Assembly (NCBI GenBank): GCA_021799355.1
Contig: JAJZAQ010000004.1
Coordinates: 1 to 64,000, forward strand
DNA: 64,000 nucleotides
DNA from: Pseudomonadota bacterium
Lineage (GTDB): Bacteria; Pseudomonadota; Gammaproteobacteria; Burkholderiales; Burkholderiaceae_C
Direction of reading: 5' to 3'
Shown here piece after piece: positions 62,305 through 64,000 of the stretch. How positions within the stretch are numbered: position 1 is the first letter of the stretch; each line of letters opens with the position of its first letter. The notes under the pieces were generated by a model, which saw nothing but the letters and a program-made list of their open reading frames with translations, did no database searches and was not told where the DNA came from. A program made the position numbers and the translations under genes.

Positions 62305-63204
62305 ATGGCCGCGCTCGACGACATCGTCCGCACCTTCCCCGACAGCGCATGGGACGCCGCGCCGAGCGAACGCGCCCCCACCACCGGGGTCGAACACCTG
62401 CTCGAAGCCGGACATGTGCTGTGCTTCCCCCAGCTCGCTTTCGTCCTGAGCGAGCGCGAGCGCCGCTTTCTCACCCCGGCGGTCAGCGACGGCAAGGCGA
62501 AAAACATCAGCCTGCGCGACGACGGCAGCCTGCGCGGCGCCAGCGGCAACGCCCAAGACCAGAACGAGCTGCGCGACATGATCGCGCGCTTTTCGCGGCA
62601 GGCGCAAACCCTGGTCGACCGGCTGTTTCCGCATTACCGCGGCCGGCTGCGCGCGGCCAAGGCGTCTTACCGGCCGATGCAGGTCGAAGGCCGGCAGAGC
62701 AGCTGGCGTAAAGACGACACCCGGCTGCACGTCGACGCCTTTCCCTCCAACCCGGTGCACGGCGTGCGCCTGCTGCGTGTGTTCACCAACATCAACCCCG
62801 CAGGCCGGCCGCGGCAATGGCGCGTGGGCGAGCCGTTTCCCGAATTCCTGCAGCGCTTCGCCCCCCGGCTGACGCCCCCCGTGCCCGGCTCCGCCGCGGT
62901 GCTGCGCGCCTTGCGCATCACCAAATCGCAGCGCACCGCCTACGACCACTACATGCTGCAGCTGCACGACAAAATGAAGGCCGACCTGGCCTACCAGCGC
63001 ACGGCGCCGCAGCGCGACGTGGACTTCGCCCCCGGCACCACCTGGGTGGTGTTTTCCGACCAGGTGCTTCACGCCGTCATGGGCGGCCAGTACATGATGG
63101 AGCAGACGTTCTACCTCGAACCGCGCCACCAGCTCTACCCCCACACCGCGCCGCTCAAACTCCTCGAAGACCTGCTCGGCAAAGCCCTGCTGCCCGCCGC
63201 ATGA
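62305..63204 (+). CDS. Fe(II)/2-oxoglutarate-dependent Kdo 3-hydroxylase-like protein (KdoO)
   Basis: KNISLRDDGSLRGASG, SYRPMQVEGRQSSWRKDDTRLHVDAFPSNPVHGVRLLRVFTNINP (HxD), VVFSDQVLHAVMGGQYMMEQTFYL; ATGA overlap with heptosyltransferase. Confidence 0.85.
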   Translation: MAALDDIVRTFPDSAWDAAPSERAPTTGVEHLLEAGHVLCFPQLAFVLSERERRFLTPAVSDGKAKNISLRDDGSLRGASGNAQDQNELRDMIARFSRQAQTLVDRLFPHYRGRLRAAKASYRPMQVEGRQSSWRKDDTRLHVDAFPSNPVHGVRLLRVFTNINPAGRPRQWRVGEPFPEFLQRFAPRLTPPVPGSAAVLRALRITKSQRTAYDHYMLQLHDKMKADLAYQRTAPQRDVDFAPGTTWVVFSDQVLHAVMGGQYMMEQTFYLEPRHQLYPHTAPLKLLEDLLGKALLPAA

Positions 63205-64000
63205 CCGCGCTGCGTCTGCCGCTGCGCTGGGGACGCGACGGCCTGCCGGCAGCGCCGCGCAGCGTCCTGCTGGTGCAGATTTCCGCCATGGGCGATCAGG
63301 TGCAGACCCTGCCCGCCGTCTCCGACATTGCCGCGCGCTGGCCGGGCATTGCCATCGACTGGGTGGTCGATGCGCGCTTTGCCGACATTCCTCGCCTGCA
63401 TCCGGCCGTGCGCCGGGTGTTCGCCCTGCCGCTCAAGGCCGTGCAGCAGCAGCGCAGTCTGCGCGCGCTGCGCGACTTGCTGGCGAGTTTGCGCGAACTG
63501 CGCACCCAGACCTACGACCTGGTGTGGGATCCGCACAGCGTGCTCAAAAGCGCGATCATTTCGCGGCTGGCGCGCAGCCCGTTGCGCGTGGGCTACCGCG
63601 CCCAGGACTGCGGCGGCGAGCCGCTGTCTGCGCGCGCCTACACCCTGCACTTCACCCGTCCGGCTGGCGTGCACGGCACCTGGGGCCGGCGGGTGTTCGC
63701 CCAGGCCGTGCTCGACACCGACCCGGCCCGCGCCGTGGACTACGCCATCGACCAGCGTTTTCCCCCGCCGGCTGCGTACCACGCTGCGCCCGCGGTGTTT
63801 CTGGCTCACGGCGCATCCAAACCCGAAAAACTCTGGCCGCTCGACCGCTGGCAGCGTCTGGCCCGCTGGCTGACGCAGCGTGGCCTGCGGTTGCAACTCA
63901 CCTGGGGCAATGCCGAAGAGCACGCGCGGGCGCTGGCCATCGTGCGCGATCTGCCCGCCGGCAGCAGCGACATCCTCGACCGCCGCGGCCTCACCGACAT
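63201..64000 (+). CDS. waaC: Lipopolysaccharide heptosyltransferase I (GT9), C-terminus truncated by window edge
   Basis: SVLLVQISAMGDQVQTLPAVSDIAARWPGIAIDWVVDARFADIPRLHPAVRRVF; DLVWDPHSVLKSAIISRLA; FLAHGASKPEKLWPLDRWQRLARWL. Confidence 0.88.
   Translation, partial: MTALRLPLRWGRDGLPAAPRSVLLVQISAMGDQVQTLPAVSDIAARWPGIAIDWVVDARFADIPRLHPAVRRVFALPLKAVQQQRSLRALRDLLASLRELRTQTYDLVWDPHSVLKSAIISRLARSPLRVGYRAQDCGGEPLSARAYTLHFTRPAGVHGTWGRRVFAQAVLDTDPARAVDYAIDQRFPPPAAYHAAPAVFLAHGASKPEKLWPLDRWQRLARWLTQRGLRLQLTWGNAEEHARALAIVRDLPAGSSDILDRRGLTD

Overview
This is a GC-rich chromosomal window with a gene content typical of a betaproteobacterium (probably Burkholderiales), mostly housekeeping genes. In order it holds: a truncated PAS/GGDEF protein, cysM, hemY-hemX-hemD-hemC, ppc, a patatin-like gene, a PepSY gene, a tightly coupled PAP2 / RND efflux / two-component operon, a short AT-rich island ending in a Uma2-family gene, a PQQ-type sugar dehydrogenase, uvrB, an aromatic/aspartate aminotransferase, an orphan membrane protein, an intracellular PHA depolymerase, an rnfB-like ferredoxin, queF, an NHL-repeat protein, recR-ybaB-dnaX, a NUDIX hydrolase, and a complete cbb3 oxidase cluster with fnr. 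It continues with hrpA, argA, yggX, a fadL-like porin, an exonuclease/GIY-YIG fusion, cysE, trmJ, a suhB-like gene, a phasin, panE, a FUSC transporter, metG, a YqhA-family gene, a Kdo-hydroxylase-like gene and a truncated heptosyltransferase. I saw no CRISPR array, rRNA, tRNA, prophage or complete IS element. The observations most worth a second look are: (1) an apparent intergenic-type palindromic repeat sitting in frame inside the hrpA helicase core; (2) a shared 16-bp dyad at the phasin and PHA-depolymerase promoters, suggesting a local PHA regulon; (3) a G8 homopolymer where a one-base change would fuse two membrane-protein ORFs in the AT-rich island; (4) two nearly identical FNR boxes at ccoN and ccoI, the latter implying an almost leaderless mRNA; and (5) the PAP2-RND-two-component operon with overlapping start/stop codons. 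No clearly novel defence or mobile system was found. All homology calls come from recognising motifs by eye; no database search was run.
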